The notes under the pieces are model-generated. The model did not search any database. It worked only from the letters and a program-made list of their open reading frames with translations, and was not told the origin of the DNA. Shown one piece after another: positions 33,201-43,600 of a DNA stretch of 64,000 bases. How positions within the stretch are numbered: the first letter of the stretch is position 1; the number at the start of each line of letters is the position of its first letter. Source of the stretch: Ardenticatenaceae bacterium (GTDB taxonomy: Bacteria > Chloroflexota > Anaerolineae > Promineifilales > Promineifilaceae); the NCBI GenBank assembly GCA_020634215.1, contig JACKCD010000016.1:1-64000 (forward strand), in the 5' to 3' direction. Position numbers and translations under genes: made by a program.

Positions 33201-35149
33201 CGGTGAAATGGGCGACCAGCAACGGCACGGCCACGGCTGGCAGCGATTATGATGCAGTCGTCAACGCCACCGCCACCATCCCCGCCGGGGAGAGCTTTGT
33301 CCGGGTGGGCGTGCCGCTGATTGACGAAACAGTGGAAGAAAACGGCGAAACGGCGCTGGCAACGTTGTCCAGCCCCATCAACGCCACCCTGGGCGAGCCA
33401 AAAACGACGATGCTGACGATTATTGACGACGACCAGCCGCCGACGGTGCAGTTTACCAGCGACAGCTACACGGTGGATGAAGGGGCGGGGACGGCGCAGA
33501 TCGGGGTGGATCTGCTGGGGTATGCGGCGGAGCCGGTGACGGTGACGCTGACGACGGGGGATGAAACGGCCGTTTCTCCCGCCGACTACACCGCCACCAC
33601 CACCATTCTTACTTTTGAACCCGGCCAAAACAGCCAGACGGCGCAAATTCCCATCAGCGATGACGGGCTGGATGAGACCGACGAGACGGTCGCGCTGACC
33701 TTGAGCAACCTGAGCAGCAACGCCGAACCGGGCGCACCACTGGCCGCCACGCTGACCATTACCGACAACGACGAGCCGCCGACCATTGCCTTTGCCGCCG
33801 CCACGCTCAATGGCGACGAAGGGGCGACGGCCACGGCGACGGTGCAGTTGAGCGGGCCATCGGCCAAGACGGTGACGGTGGCGTATGGAACCAGCAATGG
33901 CACGGCGCTGGCGGGCAGCGACTACACCGCCACCAGCGGCACGCTGACCTTTGCCCCCGGCCAGACCACCGCCACCTTTGGCGTGGTGCTGCTGGATGAC
34001 GCGCTGGATGAAGCGGGGGAGACGGTGCTGCTGACGTTGAGCAACCCCGGCAACGGCACGCTGGGCGACCCCAACCCGGCGACCTTGACCATTGGCGACA
34101 ATGACGCGCCGCCGACGGTGCAGGTGGTACCGACCGCAGTGAGCGTGCCGGAAAATGGCGGCACGGCGGTGGTGACGGTGACGCTGAGTGTGGTTTCGGG
34201 GCAGGCGGTGACGGTGACGTATGGGACGGTGGGAGAAACGGCCGTTTCTGGCACCCATTTCACCCCAACCAATGGCACACTGACCTTTGCTCCTGGTGAA
34301 ACCAGCCACACCGTGGGCGTGCCGGTGCTGGACAACAACAGTATGAACGGCAACAAAACGTTCCGCGTGGAGATGAGCAGCCCGGTTCACGCCACGCTGG
34401 GAGCCGATGACGCGGCCACGGTGACGATTGAAGATGACGAGCTGCCGCTGGTATCGTTTGCTGAGGCGGCGGTGACGGTGGCTGAGGACGCGGGGGAAGC
34501 GGTTCTGACGGTGGAGCTGGACCGGGCGGGGGTGCAGCCAGTGATGGTGGATTTTGTGGCGGAGGGAGAAACGGCCGTTTCTGGCTCCGACTTTACCCCC
34601 ACCAGCGGCACGCTGACCTTTGCCCCTGGTGAAACCAGCCAAACCATTGCTCTGCCGCTGCTGGACGACACAATGGATGAGGAGAGCGAAACGGTGGTGC
34701 TGCGGCTGCAAGCGATGCAGGGGGGCAACCCCGGTACGCCGACTGAGGCGGTTGTGACCCTAACCGACGATGATGCGCCGCCGATGGTCTCGTTTGAAGC
34801 GGCTTCGTTCCGTGCTGATGAAGATGGCGGGGCGGCGGTGGTGACGCTGGTGCTGAGTGCGCCATCGGGCAAGGAGGTGCGGGTGAATGTGGTGAGTAAT
34901 GGCGGAACGGCCGTTGCCAACCAGGATTACACCCCGCTGGCCGAGACGATCACCTTTGCCCCCGGCGCCACCAGCCAAACGGTGTCCATTCCCCTGCTGC
35001 CAGATGACCTGAGCGAAGGGAATGAGACAATTCACCTGGCGCTGGGTGGGCTGCAAAATGGGACGGCGGGAGAGTGGTTAACGGCCGTTGTCACCATCAT
35101 TGACGGCGATAGCAGCACCCTTTACCTGCCAATTATCTTTAAGAAATAG
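30242..35149 (+). CDS. Giant secreted protein 1: purple-acid-phosphatase-like domain, PKD and ten Calx-beta domains
   Basis: About 1635 residues. A signal peptide (KRFFVALCLFFLISSMTINQPLLA) is followed by an FN3-like N domain and a metallophosphoesterase of the purple acid phosphatase type: ALGDSGAGG, VHTGDVVYD, LPGNHDT, FHLPLYY, SGDVHLYERM. The last motif is usually GHxH; here the first His is replaced by Asp, so metal binding may be altered. A PKD domain (WSWDFGDG) follows, then ten Calx-beta repeats, each with an NGTAxxGSDY-like turn, TLTFxPGETSKT and an acidic IxDND linker that binds calcium in the family. The C terminus is LYLPIIFKK. It is likely extracellular, phosphatase-bearing and calcium-stiffened. 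First of four tandem Calx-beta genes. Confidence 0.88.
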   Translation: MGTIVEDFKIKRFFVALCLFFLISSMTINQPLLAATTTITLLREPYVQIVKPNSLYIVWTTKESGTSEVHYGISDYGLTAVATNTYFTTPDKAPYDKYYVHEAFLNGLTPDTLYQYKIFSDGNDLTPAGSITFRSGKPSSVTSFRFAALGDSGAGGTGQNGVANRLEQIQPDLVVHTGDVVYDASYKLLEERFFQIYDDLIQSVWLATLPGNHDTAYNGGQSYVDVFVNPTNGASDPIENEAYYSFDYANAHFTVITSEWPYKKGSNQYNWLQNDLANSNAAWNFVMFHLPLYYTDQRQAFKTNGTATSDLVPLFEQYGVDVVLSGDVHLYERMVPIKGGKAASTDDGGILYVVTGGGGTGLSPAGNPPWNAMTANKGAIFHAVMFDINDCELSFSAIKGGSDSFDPSDIFDTFSISHCAGVPTADFSANVESGATPLKVDFTDLSSGHPTSWSWDFGDGTTSTSRNPSHTYVNPGTYSVALTAGNGSGSDTKTRTAYITVTEPLLSQFKVAQTQYDVNEAGAPSVTVTVEATWPPNQQTTVKYATANGTAKSGSDYTAASGTLTFGVGETSKTFTVKILNDNVAEEPESFTVALSNAELATPSTATITIIDDDVAAGVRFAKSNFNAVEQDGTTNVTVELTAVHPGAVSVDVGVASLTAVSPADYTATAATTLTFAPGETSKTVPLSLFEDELVEGEEQVQLTLSNVSGSSLLAPQTATLTILDNDEYPVVDFQSNSYTIEEAGGSVVLEVVLSKPFYEDVLVDYETSNGNASSGSDYTAKSGTLTIPAGQSTATLSIPILDDNTIEPAETFNVQLLDVTNGMLGSPRTATVTITDNDALPQLSFVGGDQTVAESAGFVTFSVKLNAGSAETVSVEYEIDDQTAVGGEDYDIVNGTLEFAPGQTVKTFTVPVFEDALDEAAETAVVRLVNPVKGALGSPNQVTLTITDNDAPPTVQFEAASFTTIENMITGTLTVTLSTTSGQPVSVKWATSNGTATAGSDYDAVVNATATIPAGESFVRVGVPLIDETVEENGETALATLSSPINATLGEPKTTMLTIIDDDQPPTVQFTSDSYTVDEGAGTAQIGVDLLGYAAEPVTVTLTTGDETAVSPADYTATTTILTFEPGQNSQTAQIPISDDGLDETDETVALTLSNLSSNAEPGAPLAATLTITDNDEPPTIAFAAATLNGDEGATATATVQLSGPSAKTVTVAYGTSNGTALAGSDYTATSGTLTFAPGQTTATFGVVLLDDALDEAGETVLLTLSNPGNGTLGDPNPATLTIGDNDAPPTVQVVPTAVSVPENGGTAVVTVTLSVVSGQAVTVTYGTVGETAVSGTHFTPTNGTLTFAPGETSHTVGVPVLDNNSMNGNKTFRVEMSSPVHATLGADDAATVTIEDDELPLVSFAEAAVTVAEDAGEAVLTVELDRAGVQPVMVDFVAEGETAVSGSDFTPTSGTLTFAPGETSQTIALPLLDDTMDEESETVVLRLQAMQGGNPGTPTEAVVTLTDDDAPPMVSFEAASFRADEDGGAAVVTLVLSAPSGKEVRVNVVSNGGTAVANQDYTPLAETITFAPGATSQTVSIPLLPDDLSEGNETIHLALGGLQNGTAGEWLTAVVTIIDGDSSTLYLPIIFKK

Positions 35150-35159
35150 CATGAAACAG

Positions 35160-35193
35160 AGCAACAGGGGTGGACACGTCTGCCCCTGTTGCT
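35160..35193 (+). terminator. Hairpin after Calx-beta gene 1
   Basis: An 11-bp perfect stem AGCAACAGGGG/CCCCTGTTGCT follows the stop codon by 11 bases, with a 12-base loop. No long T-run follows. The rest of the 310-base spacer to the next gene shows no gene. Confidence 0.5.
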
Positions 35194-35459
35194 TGTATCC
35201 GTTCTCGTAAGCTCATCTGAAAGGATGGGTGCGTAGGATGCAGACTAGTATCGGATGTGTGTAGTGGATGGAAATAAGTTGTACTGGATTCTCAACACCT
35301 GGAGCCACTGTTTGAGAGCCACCTTCCCACATAGAGCAATATAACAATATTTTTTTGAAAAGGGTCTCAACTGGCAAGAATATGTCATTTGCTGTGGCAG
35401 ATAGTTGTTGATGTCTGCGCTCTGGTGCCTTTTTCACAACCCTGCAAGGAGAGATGCCC

Positions 35460-38400
35460 ATGAAATGGTATTTTCACAGATCGCAGAAAAAAACGGGGTG
35501 GGGGAGTCTCAGTTTGGTTGGCTTTGTGGCAATAGCCTTGGTGTTGGTAACCAACATCGTGATCGCCAACGCTTCAACACCCTTAGATATAGGCTATTTT
35601 GATTTTAATTATCCACCTGGTACGGGTGCCAATGGCGAGCCGACGGGGGAGAAGCCGCAAAGCAAGTTGTGGTATCATGATGGTTCGTGGTGGGGTAGCC
35701 TGTGGAGCGTGGCGGGGAATGCCTACCACATTTATCAGTTGGATTGGAATACCCAAACGTGGATTGACACGGGGGTGGAACTGGATAACCGTATTGAGAC
35801 GCGGGCAGACACGTTGACCGACGGTGACACGCTGTATGTGGTTTCTAACGTTTACCATGACCGGGCGCAAAATGTGCCGGCCGGCAGCCGGGGACGGTTT
35901 TACCGCTATAGTTACAACGCCGGGACGTATGAACTGGATGACGGCTTCCCCATCGAAGTGACCGACAGCCGGGGTGAATCCCATGTCATTGCCAAAGATT
36001 CAACCGGACGGCTGTGGGTTACATATACTGTGAACCAACAGGTGATGATTACCTATAGCAACGCCGATGGCGGTGGCGACCTGGATTGGGCGCAACCGAT
36101 AGTACTGCCGGTACCCACTTCTAGCACGGGCGAGGATGATACCTCGTCTATTATTGCCTTTGATGGGTATGTGGGGGTGATGTGGAGCCGCCAGTTGTCC
36201 AGCAATAGTATGCACTTTGCGGCGCACAAAGACAGTGACCCACCCACACAGTGGAAAACATCGGCCATTTATACCGTATCGGGTGATGACCATATGAGCC
36301 TGCGTTCGCTTCAGTCTGATGGGGCGGGCAAGGTGTTTGCTCTGTTTAAAACATCGGAACCAGATGGAGCACCGGGGTTAATCATGCTGGGCGTGTGTGA
36401 TTCGGCGTCAGCAGATTGTGTGGGTAGCGGTAATTGGGACTTTTACACGGTTTTTGCCACCAGAACTGGCGACCCGACCCGTATGGTGATGTCAATTGAT
36501 GTGACGAACCGCGACATTTATGTCTTTGGTCACATTCGCAATGGGTTGCCTAAGACGGGGAGCAATATCTACTATAAACGGTCTGATTTAGACAACATCT
36601 CCTTCCCTGGTGGGCTGGGAACGCCCATTATTTCCAGCACCAAGTACACGGCGATGAACAATGTGACGACGATGCGGCAAAATGCCGATGCCAGCACCGG
36701 GATTGTGGTGATGGCGGCGGATGATGTCAAGCGGGCGTATGTTCATGGCTGTATTGATTTGTCCACCAACGGCTCCTCCGTCTGCTTGTCGCCTAATTCT
36801 GAGGTTGCGACCCACTATGGCAGTGCTTCTTACCAAATTAGCGAGCATGGCGGGATTTCGCTGACAGTGTCGGTGGAGTTGACGCTGCCTTCGGCGGTAC
36901 CGGTGTCGGTGAAGTATGCGACGAGTAACGGCACGGCAACGGCCGGTTTGGACTATGTAGCAACTAGCGGCACGCTGACGTTTGCACCGGGTGAATTGAG
37001 CAAGACGTTCCAGATTCCGATCATTGACGATGCGCTGCAAGAAGACCCGGAGACGATTAACTTGACGTTGAGCGATGGGCCGACGACGTTCCCAGAAACG
37101 GCCGTTGTGACCCTTTACGACGACGACAAAATTCCGCAGGTTTCCTTTGCCGCCACCAGCTTTGAAGGGCAGGAAGATTTGGGCAACGGTGTCTTTGCCG
37201 TCGAACTGAGTTCCCCCTTCCACGTGCCGGTATCGGTACACTATGCCACCAGCAACGGAACGGCCGTTGCGCCCGGTGACTACACCAGCCAAAGCGGCAC
37301 CATCACCTTCAACCCCACCGAAACCTATATTGAGTTGCCGGTGACGCTGATTGACGATGCCCTGCAAGAGCCAACCGAGCAGTTTAACCTGACGTTGAGC
37401 AGCCCGGTAAGCGCCACGCTGGGAACACCCGTTACGGCGACGATGGCAATTATTGACGACGACGAGCCACCCAATGTGGCGCTGTCGAGTGACTCGTTTG
37501 TGGTAAATGAAAATGCGGGGCCAGCGACGGTAACGGTGCTGTTGGATGACCCGTCGGATACGACGGTGGCGGTGGATTACTGGACCAAGAATATTACGGC
37601 CATTGCCCCTGGCGATTATACGGCCATTCCCACCACCACCCTGACCTTTAACCCTGGTGAGACGCAGAAGACGTTTAACATCACCATCAACAACGATGCC
37701 CTGCAAGAGTTTTCGGAATCGGCGCGGGTGCGGATTGATGACCCAACCAATGCGGTGCTGTCTACCCCCAATGATGCCATTTTGGCGATTATTGACGACG
37801 ACACGCCACCAGTGGTGCGTTTTAGCAATGTCTCCTACAGCGTGCTGGAGAACAAAGGGTGGGTGGAAGTAGATGTTGAGTTGAGCTTCCCGTTTAACGC
37901 CACCATGCAGGTGGACTACACCACCATAGATGATGTAGCGTTGTCGGGGCAAGATTACTCGACGGTGAGCGGTACGGTGATTTTTAGCCCATATGAAACC
38001 AAGCAAACTATCTTTGTGCCGATTACGGAAGATATTAATTATGAGCAGCCTGAGACGCTGAAGCTGAAGCTGCTCAACCCGGTTGTGACCTCGTTGAGCG
38101 TGCCAAACATCACCACGGTGACGATTTATGACAATGACGCGCCGCCTTCAGTGGCGTTTCAGTCGGCTTCGTACACGGTGAATGAAGGGGCAGGCACGGC
38201 GGCGGTGCAGCTTCAGTTGACGGGTTCGTCGTTTGAGCCGGTGGCGGTGCAGGTGACAAGCAGTAACAATTCGGCCACGGCGGGTTCGGACTTTGTGCAG
38301 GTGAATGAGCTGGTGACGTTTACGCCGGGGAGCAAAACGGCCGTTTTGCAAGTTCCCATTGTAGACGACCCGGTGATGGAGCCAGCCGAAAATCTAACCC

Positions 38401-40520
38401 TCACCCTGTCTAACCCGCAGCACGCCGCGCTCGGTGCTCTCACCAGTGCCTCGCTAACCATTACCGACAACGACAACCCGCCCACTGTCTCCTTTGAGCA
38501 GGCTTCTTATGAGTTTACGGAAAACAATGCGGCGGCAGCGGTAAATGTGCAGCTAAGTGCGCCGTCGCTGGTGACGGTGACGGTGAATTATGCCAGCAGC
38601 AATGGAACGGCCGTTGCTGGTTCCGACTACCAGGCGATTAGTGGCACCCTGACTTTCCCGGCCGGCACAACCAGCTTACCGCTGGCGCTGCCGCTCATCA
38701 ACGACAACATCGAAGAAAGCAACGAAACCTTCTCCCTGGCGCTGTCGTCGCCAGTGGGTGCCGGCTTAGGTGCGGCAGCCAACGCCACCGTACTAATTCT
38801 GGACGACGAAGTGCCACCCGTGGCGCAGTTTACCGTTGCCAGCCTGGCCGTAGATGAAAACGTCGGGACGGTGCAGGGGGTTGTGACGCTATCCAACCCC
38901 TCGGACAAAGTGGTGACGGTTGACTACACCTTTGGCAATGATTCGGCCGTGGCTCCGGCGGACTACACCGGCAGCAACGGCACCTTGACCTTTGCCCCCG
39001 GCGAAACCAGCAAGCAAATTCCCATCACCATTGTGGATGACAACACCTATGAGATGGAAGAACGGTTTACGGTGACGCTTTCCAATTGGGTCAATTCGCT
39101 GCAAGGGACGCGGTCGGTGCTGGAACTGCTGATTACCAGCGATGAGACAGAGCCAACGGTGCAGTTTGGCGGCTTTAGCTATGCGCTGGTGGAAAACGGC
39201 GGCGCGGTGCCGGTTCAGGTGACGCTTAGCACGCCGTCGGACTTCCCGGTGACGGTGGATTATGCCACCAGTAACAACACGGCTGTGGCTGGCAACGACT
39301 ATAATGCGGCCAGCGGCACGCTGTCCTTTGCGCCGGGCGAAACAGCCAAAACCTTTACGGTGACGGTGTTTGATGATGTGTTGGATGAGACCAACGAGAC
39401 GGTGACGCTGCACCTGAGCAACATGACCAATGCCCAGCAGGGGAACCCGGACGAGGTGACGCTGACGATCATTGATGATGATGCCGCACCTACGCTTTCG
39501 TTTACTACGGGTAGTATCACGGTGTCGGAAGATAGCGTAACGGCCGTTTTAGATGTCGTGCTGTCGGCAGAATCCGGCAAGACGCTTCACGTGCCCATTA
39601 GCATCATCAATGGTACGGCCAAATCAGGTCAAGATTTCCTCCTGGGCAGCGACAAGATTACGCTGGTGCCAGGCGAAACGAGCAAGAAAGTCACGGTACA
39701 GATTATTGATGACCAGGTTTCTGAGCTAAACGAAACGTTTACCGTCAAGCTGGGTGATCCGGGCGACGCGCTGCTGGGTGATATTACCCAGGCAGTGGTG
39801 ACAATTGAGGACAATGACCCGCCAGGCGTGCAGTTTACCGATGCCTCGCTGGTGATTGATGAACATGGGGTGCGGGCGCGGATTGAGGTCAGCGTGACGG
39901 AGGCGATGCCCAGCCCGTTTTCGGTGCAGTTGCGGACGGTGGATAAAACGGCCGTTTCTGGTGAAGATTACCGCCCGGTCAACATCACCCTTAACTTTGT
40001 CAAGGGCGAGCTAAACAAACATATCTTTGTAGACATCCTTGATGACGACGTGTCGGAAGGCAGTGAAACGTTTGAACTGGAGCTGTTTAACGTGCAGGGT
40101 ACCACCCTGGCGGCGCAGAGCGTGACGGAAGTGGTGATTGAGGACAATGACCAACTGCCCATGCTCTCGTTTGCCCAGGGTAACTACACCGGCTTCGAGG
40201 GAAATGGATCGGTGACGGTGCGGCTGGTGCTGAGCGCGGCTTCGGGCCAGGTGGTGACGGCAAACTATATGGCGGTGGATGGAACGGCCGTTAATGGCAG
40301 CGACTACACCCTGACCAGCGGCACCGTCCTGTTTACCCCCGGCCAAACCAGCAAAACCATCACCATTCCCCTGGTGGTGGATGGGGTAGACGAAGCTGAA
40401 GAAACCTTCTCCTTGCAGCTAATCACGGCCAGTAACGCCGATTTGGGGCTGGAAACGGCCGTTGTTCACATCAAAGAAGGAAAAGGCGGACTCTTGTTCC
40501 TCCCCATTATCTTTAACTAA
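35460..40520 (+). CDS. Giant secreted protein 2: shared N-terminal domain and eleven Calx-beta domains
   Basis: About 1686 residues. The signal sequence is LSLVGFVAIALVLVTNIVIANA. The ~400-residue N-terminal domain is related to those of proteins 3 and 4 (SKLWYHDGSWWGSLW, AKDSTGRLWVTYT, DDHMSLRSLQSD). I infer a beta-propeller or sialidase-like fold from its repeated Trp/Asp strands, but no known family was recognised. Eleven Calx-beta repeats follow from residue ~460, each ending in an acidic IxDDD/DND linker. The C terminus is LLFLPIIFN. AAGGAG stands 8 bases before the ATG at 35460; an in-frame ATG at 35454 is too close. Expected to be a calcium-dependent surface or matrix protein. Confidence 0.86.
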   Translation: MKWYFHRSQKKTGWGSLSLVGFVAIALVLVTNIVIANASTPLDIGYFDFNYPPGTGANGEPTGEKPQSKLWYHDGSWWGSLWSVAGNAYHIYQLDWNTQTWIDTGVELDNRIETRADTLTDGDTLYVVSNVYHDRAQNVPAGSRGRFYRYSYNAGTYELDDGFPIEVTDSRGESHVIAKDSTGRLWVTYTVNQQVMITYSNADGGGDLDWAQPIVLPVPTSSTGEDDTSSIIAFDGYVGVMWSRQLSSNSMHFAAHKDSDPPTQWKTSAIYTVSGDDHMSLRSLQSDGAGKVFALFKTSEPDGAPGLIMLGVCDSASADCVGSGNWDFYTVFATRTGDPTRMVMSIDVTNRDIYVFGHIRNGLPKTGSNIYYKRSDLDNISFPGGLGTPIISSTKYTAMNNVTTMRQNADASTGIVVMAADDVKRAYVHGCIDLSTNGSSVCLSPNSEVATHYGSASYQISEHGGISLTVSVELTLPSAVPVSVKYATSNGTATAGLDYVATSGTLTFAPGELSKTFQIPIIDDALQEDPETINLTLSDGPTTFPETAVVTLYDDDKIPQVSFAATSFEGQEDLGNGVFAVELSSPFHVPVSVHYATSNGTAVAPGDYTSQSGTITFNPTETYIELPVTLIDDALQEPTEQFNLTLSSPVSATLGTPVTATMAIIDDDEPPNVALSSDSFVVNENAGPATVTVLLDDPSDTTVAVDYWTKNITAIAPGDYTAIPTTTLTFNPGETQKTFNITINNDALQEFSESARVRIDDPTNAVLSTPNDAILAIIDDDTPPVVRFSNVSYSVLENKGWVEVDVELSFPFNATMQVDYTTIDDVALSGQDYSTVSGTVIFSPYETKQTIFVPITEDINYEQPETLKLKLLNPVVTSLSVPNITTVTIYDNDAPPSVAFQSASYTVNEGAGTAAVQLQLTGSSFEPVAVQVTSSNNSATAGSDFVQVNELVTFTPGSKTAVLQVPIVDDPVMEPAENLTLTLSNPQHAALGALTSASLTITDNDNPPTVSFEQASYEFTENNAAAAVNVQLSAPSLVTVTVNYASSNGTAVAGSDYQAISGTLTFPAGTTSLPLALPLINDNIEESNETFSLALSSPVGAGLGAAANATVLILDDEVPPVAQFTVASLAVDENVGTVQGVVTLSNPSDKVVTVDYTFGNDSAVAPADYTGSNGTLTFAPGETSKQIPITIVDDNTYEMEERFTVTLSNWVNSLQGTRSVLELLITSDETEPTVQFGGFSYALVENGGAVPVQVTLSTPSDFPVTVDYATSNNTAVAGNDYNAASGTLSFAPGETAKTFTVTVFDDVLDETNETVTLHLSNMTNAQQGNPDEVTLTIIDDDAAPTLSFTTGSITVSEDSVTAVLDVVLSAESGKTLHVPISIINGTAKSGQDFLLGSDKITLVPGETSKKVTVQIIDDQVSELNETFTVKLGDPGDALLGDITQAVVTIEDNDPPGVQFTDASLVIDEHGVRARIEVSVTEAMPSPFSVQLRTVDKTAVSGEDYRPVNITLNFVKGELNKHIFVDILDDDVSEGSETFELELFNVQGTTLAAQSVTEVVIEDNDQLPMLSFAQGNYTGFEGNGSVTVRLVLSAASGQVVTANYMAVDGTAVNGSDYTLTSGTVLFTPGQTSKTITIPLVVDGVDEAEETFSLQLITASNADLGLETAVVHIKEGKGGLLFLPIIFN

Positions 40521-40527
40521 AACCCCA

Positions 40528-40556
40528 GGCAGCGGCTGCCGCCAGCGGCCGCTGCC
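40528..40556 (+). terminator. GC-rich hairpin after Calx-beta gene 2
   Basis: GGCAGCGGC (40528-40536) and GCCGCTGCC (40548-40556) form a perfect 9-bp stem 8 bases after the stop codon. There is no T-run. It is a structured 3' end or a weak terminator. Confidence 0.45.
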
Positions 40557-40685
40557 TATCGGTAAGCACCTCTGTAAGCTTACCCGCATACGATCAACGA
40601 TGACTTTGTATTGGAATTCTCAACGTATTGTTACCCTGTGGTGGGAGCCATTATTGGTAGACAACTTTGTAAAGGAGCATGAACA

Positions 40686-43600
40686 GTGAACGTATCACGC
40701 AGCCCCCACAAACGCATGAAGCGTTACGCCGGACTAATCGGGTTATTAGTGGTTCTCCCACTTATAACCTGGTATGTAGCCGTCCAGGCTTTGGCCCCGG
40801 CTGGGACTTTGCTGGATTTAGCGGGGTATATCGGTTCCCCCTATCCAGAAACTGTTAGCGACCCCACGGCCTCCAAACCCGAAAGCAAACTCTGGTGGCA
40901 CGACGGCATTTGGTGGGGCGTCTTATTTGCCTCTGACGGCAGCGGTGGCGGTAGTTTTAACATCCATCGCTATGACTGGGGCAACAAGCAGTGGGTTGAC
41001 ACCGGTGTGGTTATAGACACCCGCTTAAACATTACCGCTGATGTTTTGTGGGATGATAGCAGCAACAAGGTTTATATTGTTGCCCACAAATATGACACCG
41101 GTCCCAATTCAGTGAATCCTGGTGATGGCGGCAAACTCTATCGGTTTAGCTATGATGCTGTAGCCCGCACCTATTCGCTAGATGACAGCTTCCCCGTTGA
41201 GATTGCCCTGCACGGCACCGAATCCATGGTTTTGACCAAGGATTCCACCGGTCAACTGTGGACAACCTTTGTTTCTATTGCTGATGGCAGTGCCAAGTAT
41301 GAAGTCTTTGTCAACCGTTCTTTAGGTGATGACTTGACCTGGGGCGAACCGTTTACGTTGGGAACTGTAGACAAGGACGATGTTTCCTCGGTTGTGGCTT
41401 TCACTGACAGTGAAGGGGCAAAAGTGGGTGTCTTGTGGAGTGACCAGGACGGCACACCCAAATTCCACTTTTCCACCCATTTGGACAGCGATGATGTAGA
41501 CACCAATTGGACATCGGAAGCAGGGATTGAAAGCCTGGAAACATCCGACGACAGTGTTAGTATGGTGACCTACAACGGCCATATTTATGCTGCTATCCAG
41601 ACGGTCAACACCAGTTCGGCTGAAATTGGCATCGGGTTGATGCACCGCACCCCCGCTGGTGTTTGGTCAGTCAACGCAGTTACACCGGTTAGCGCCAGCG
41701 ATGCCCGACCCATTGTCGTGATTGACCAAGGGGCACCAGCCACCAATGGGGATGAATTCCTCTATGTGGTGATGGCTGGTAAAAGCAGCGGGAACGCCAT
41801 CTGTTACCAAAAGTCGTCGCTGAGTTCCATTAGCTTTGGCGGCGGCAACTGTTCGGCCAGTCCATCTGGTGCCCAAGTGTTGTTTATTGCTGATGATGCG
41901 ACGACAGCACCAGAGCTAAAAGATTTCAACAATCCGACCTCTAGCAAGCAGGTCTTGAGCAAGGATTTGACCGGCCTTGTGGTAGTGGGCAGCAGTGAGA
42001 CATTAACGACCCAATATTATGGCTTTAACTTTATTGGCGACCCGCCGGCCGTTGTCTATCCCTATGCACCAGCCAATGGGGCATCCGTACCCGCATCGTC
42101 GGTAATTGAGGCCACCTTTAGCCGGGAAATGGATCAGGCAACGCTGACGACCAGCAACTTTATAGTTGAAGGGCCGTCGGGGCCAATTGCGGGTTCGGTT
42201 TCTTACAACAACAGCGCACGCAAGGCGACGTTTACCCCCAACCCACCGCTGATTGCTGGTTTGGACTACACGGTGAAGTTAACGTCAGGGATCAAGGATT
42301 CCATCGGCCGGCCGCTGCGTGAAGGGTTGACATCGGGAGAAGTGCGCGAAACATGGTCGTTTTCAACACAAGGAACGGCCGTTCGCTTCAACCCCACCAC
42401 CTACAACGTCACCGAAGGCACCGGCTCTGTCACCCTGTCCGTCAACCTCACCAAAGCTTCGGCCCAAGCCGTGACCGTTGACTACAGCATGACCAATGGC
42501 ACCGCCACCGGCGGCAACGACTTTGTTGCCACCCCCGGCACCATTACCTTTGCCCCCGGTGAAACCAACAAAACCTTTAGCGTTAACATCATTGATGATG
42601 CCGTGGTTGAAGTCACCGAATCCTTTACCGTTAGCCTGAGCAACGCTACCAATGCCTCCTTGGGAGCCTCAACCACCGCCACCGTCACCATTGCCGACAA
42701 CGAAGGGGTGCAGTTTACCTCCACCACCTACAGCGTGGCTGAAGATGGCGGCAGTGCCACCATCACCGTGGTACTGTCTGGCCCCTCCACCAATGTTGTC
42801 TCTGTGGGGTACCAAACTCAGGATGGCACGGCTTTGGCTGGCAGCGACTACAACAGCGTCAGCGGGACATTGGTCTTCCCCATTGGCGAAACGGTGAAAA
42901 CCTTTAATGTGCCGATCATTGATGATACCAAGACGGAGAACAGCGAAGAGCTGACGCTGAAATTGCTGAACCCGGTGAATGTGTCGCTGGGGCCAGTGAA
43001 CACGGCCACCCTGACCATTTTGGATGATGAAGGGGTGCAGTTTAGCTCGGCTACCTACAATGTGAACGAAAATGCGGGGCAAGTGGAAGTGACGGTGCAG
43101 ATGACGGGTACGTCGCCCGACATTGTGCAGGTTGATTATGCCACCAGCAACGGCACCGCCATTGCTGGGCAGGATTACGTCGCCACCTCTGGTACCGTTG
43201 TCTTTAACGCGGGTGAAACAACGAAGACAATCTCGATTCCGATCACCGATGATGGCTTGTCGGAAAACAACGAGACGTTTAGCATTACGCTGAGCAACTC
43301 GGTCAATGTGTCGCTGGGGTCGCCAAAAACGGCCGTTATCACCATCATTGACAACGAAACCGTCCAATTCAGTGCCGCCACCTACAGCGTCGCCGAAGAC
43401 GGCGGCAGTGCCACCATCACCGTCCAGCTTGCCGGGGAACCCCAGGCCGCCATCACCGTAGATTACGCCACCAGCAGCGGCACGGCCACCCTGGGTGTAG
43501 ACTACACTGCTGCCAGCGGTACGCTCACCTTCAACCCTGGTGAAATTGCCAAAACCTTTATCGTCCCCATTCTCGATGACAACGTCGTAGAGGCACCAGA

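Noticed and set aside
33074..34711. A 545-codon minus-strand frame opposite Calx-beta gene 1 (similar ones at 36588-38006, 42669-43826 and 48317-49669)
   Set aside because: Each is the mirror of a repetitive Calx-beta coding region, His/Arg/Gly-rich, without domains; they are shadows of the real repeats.
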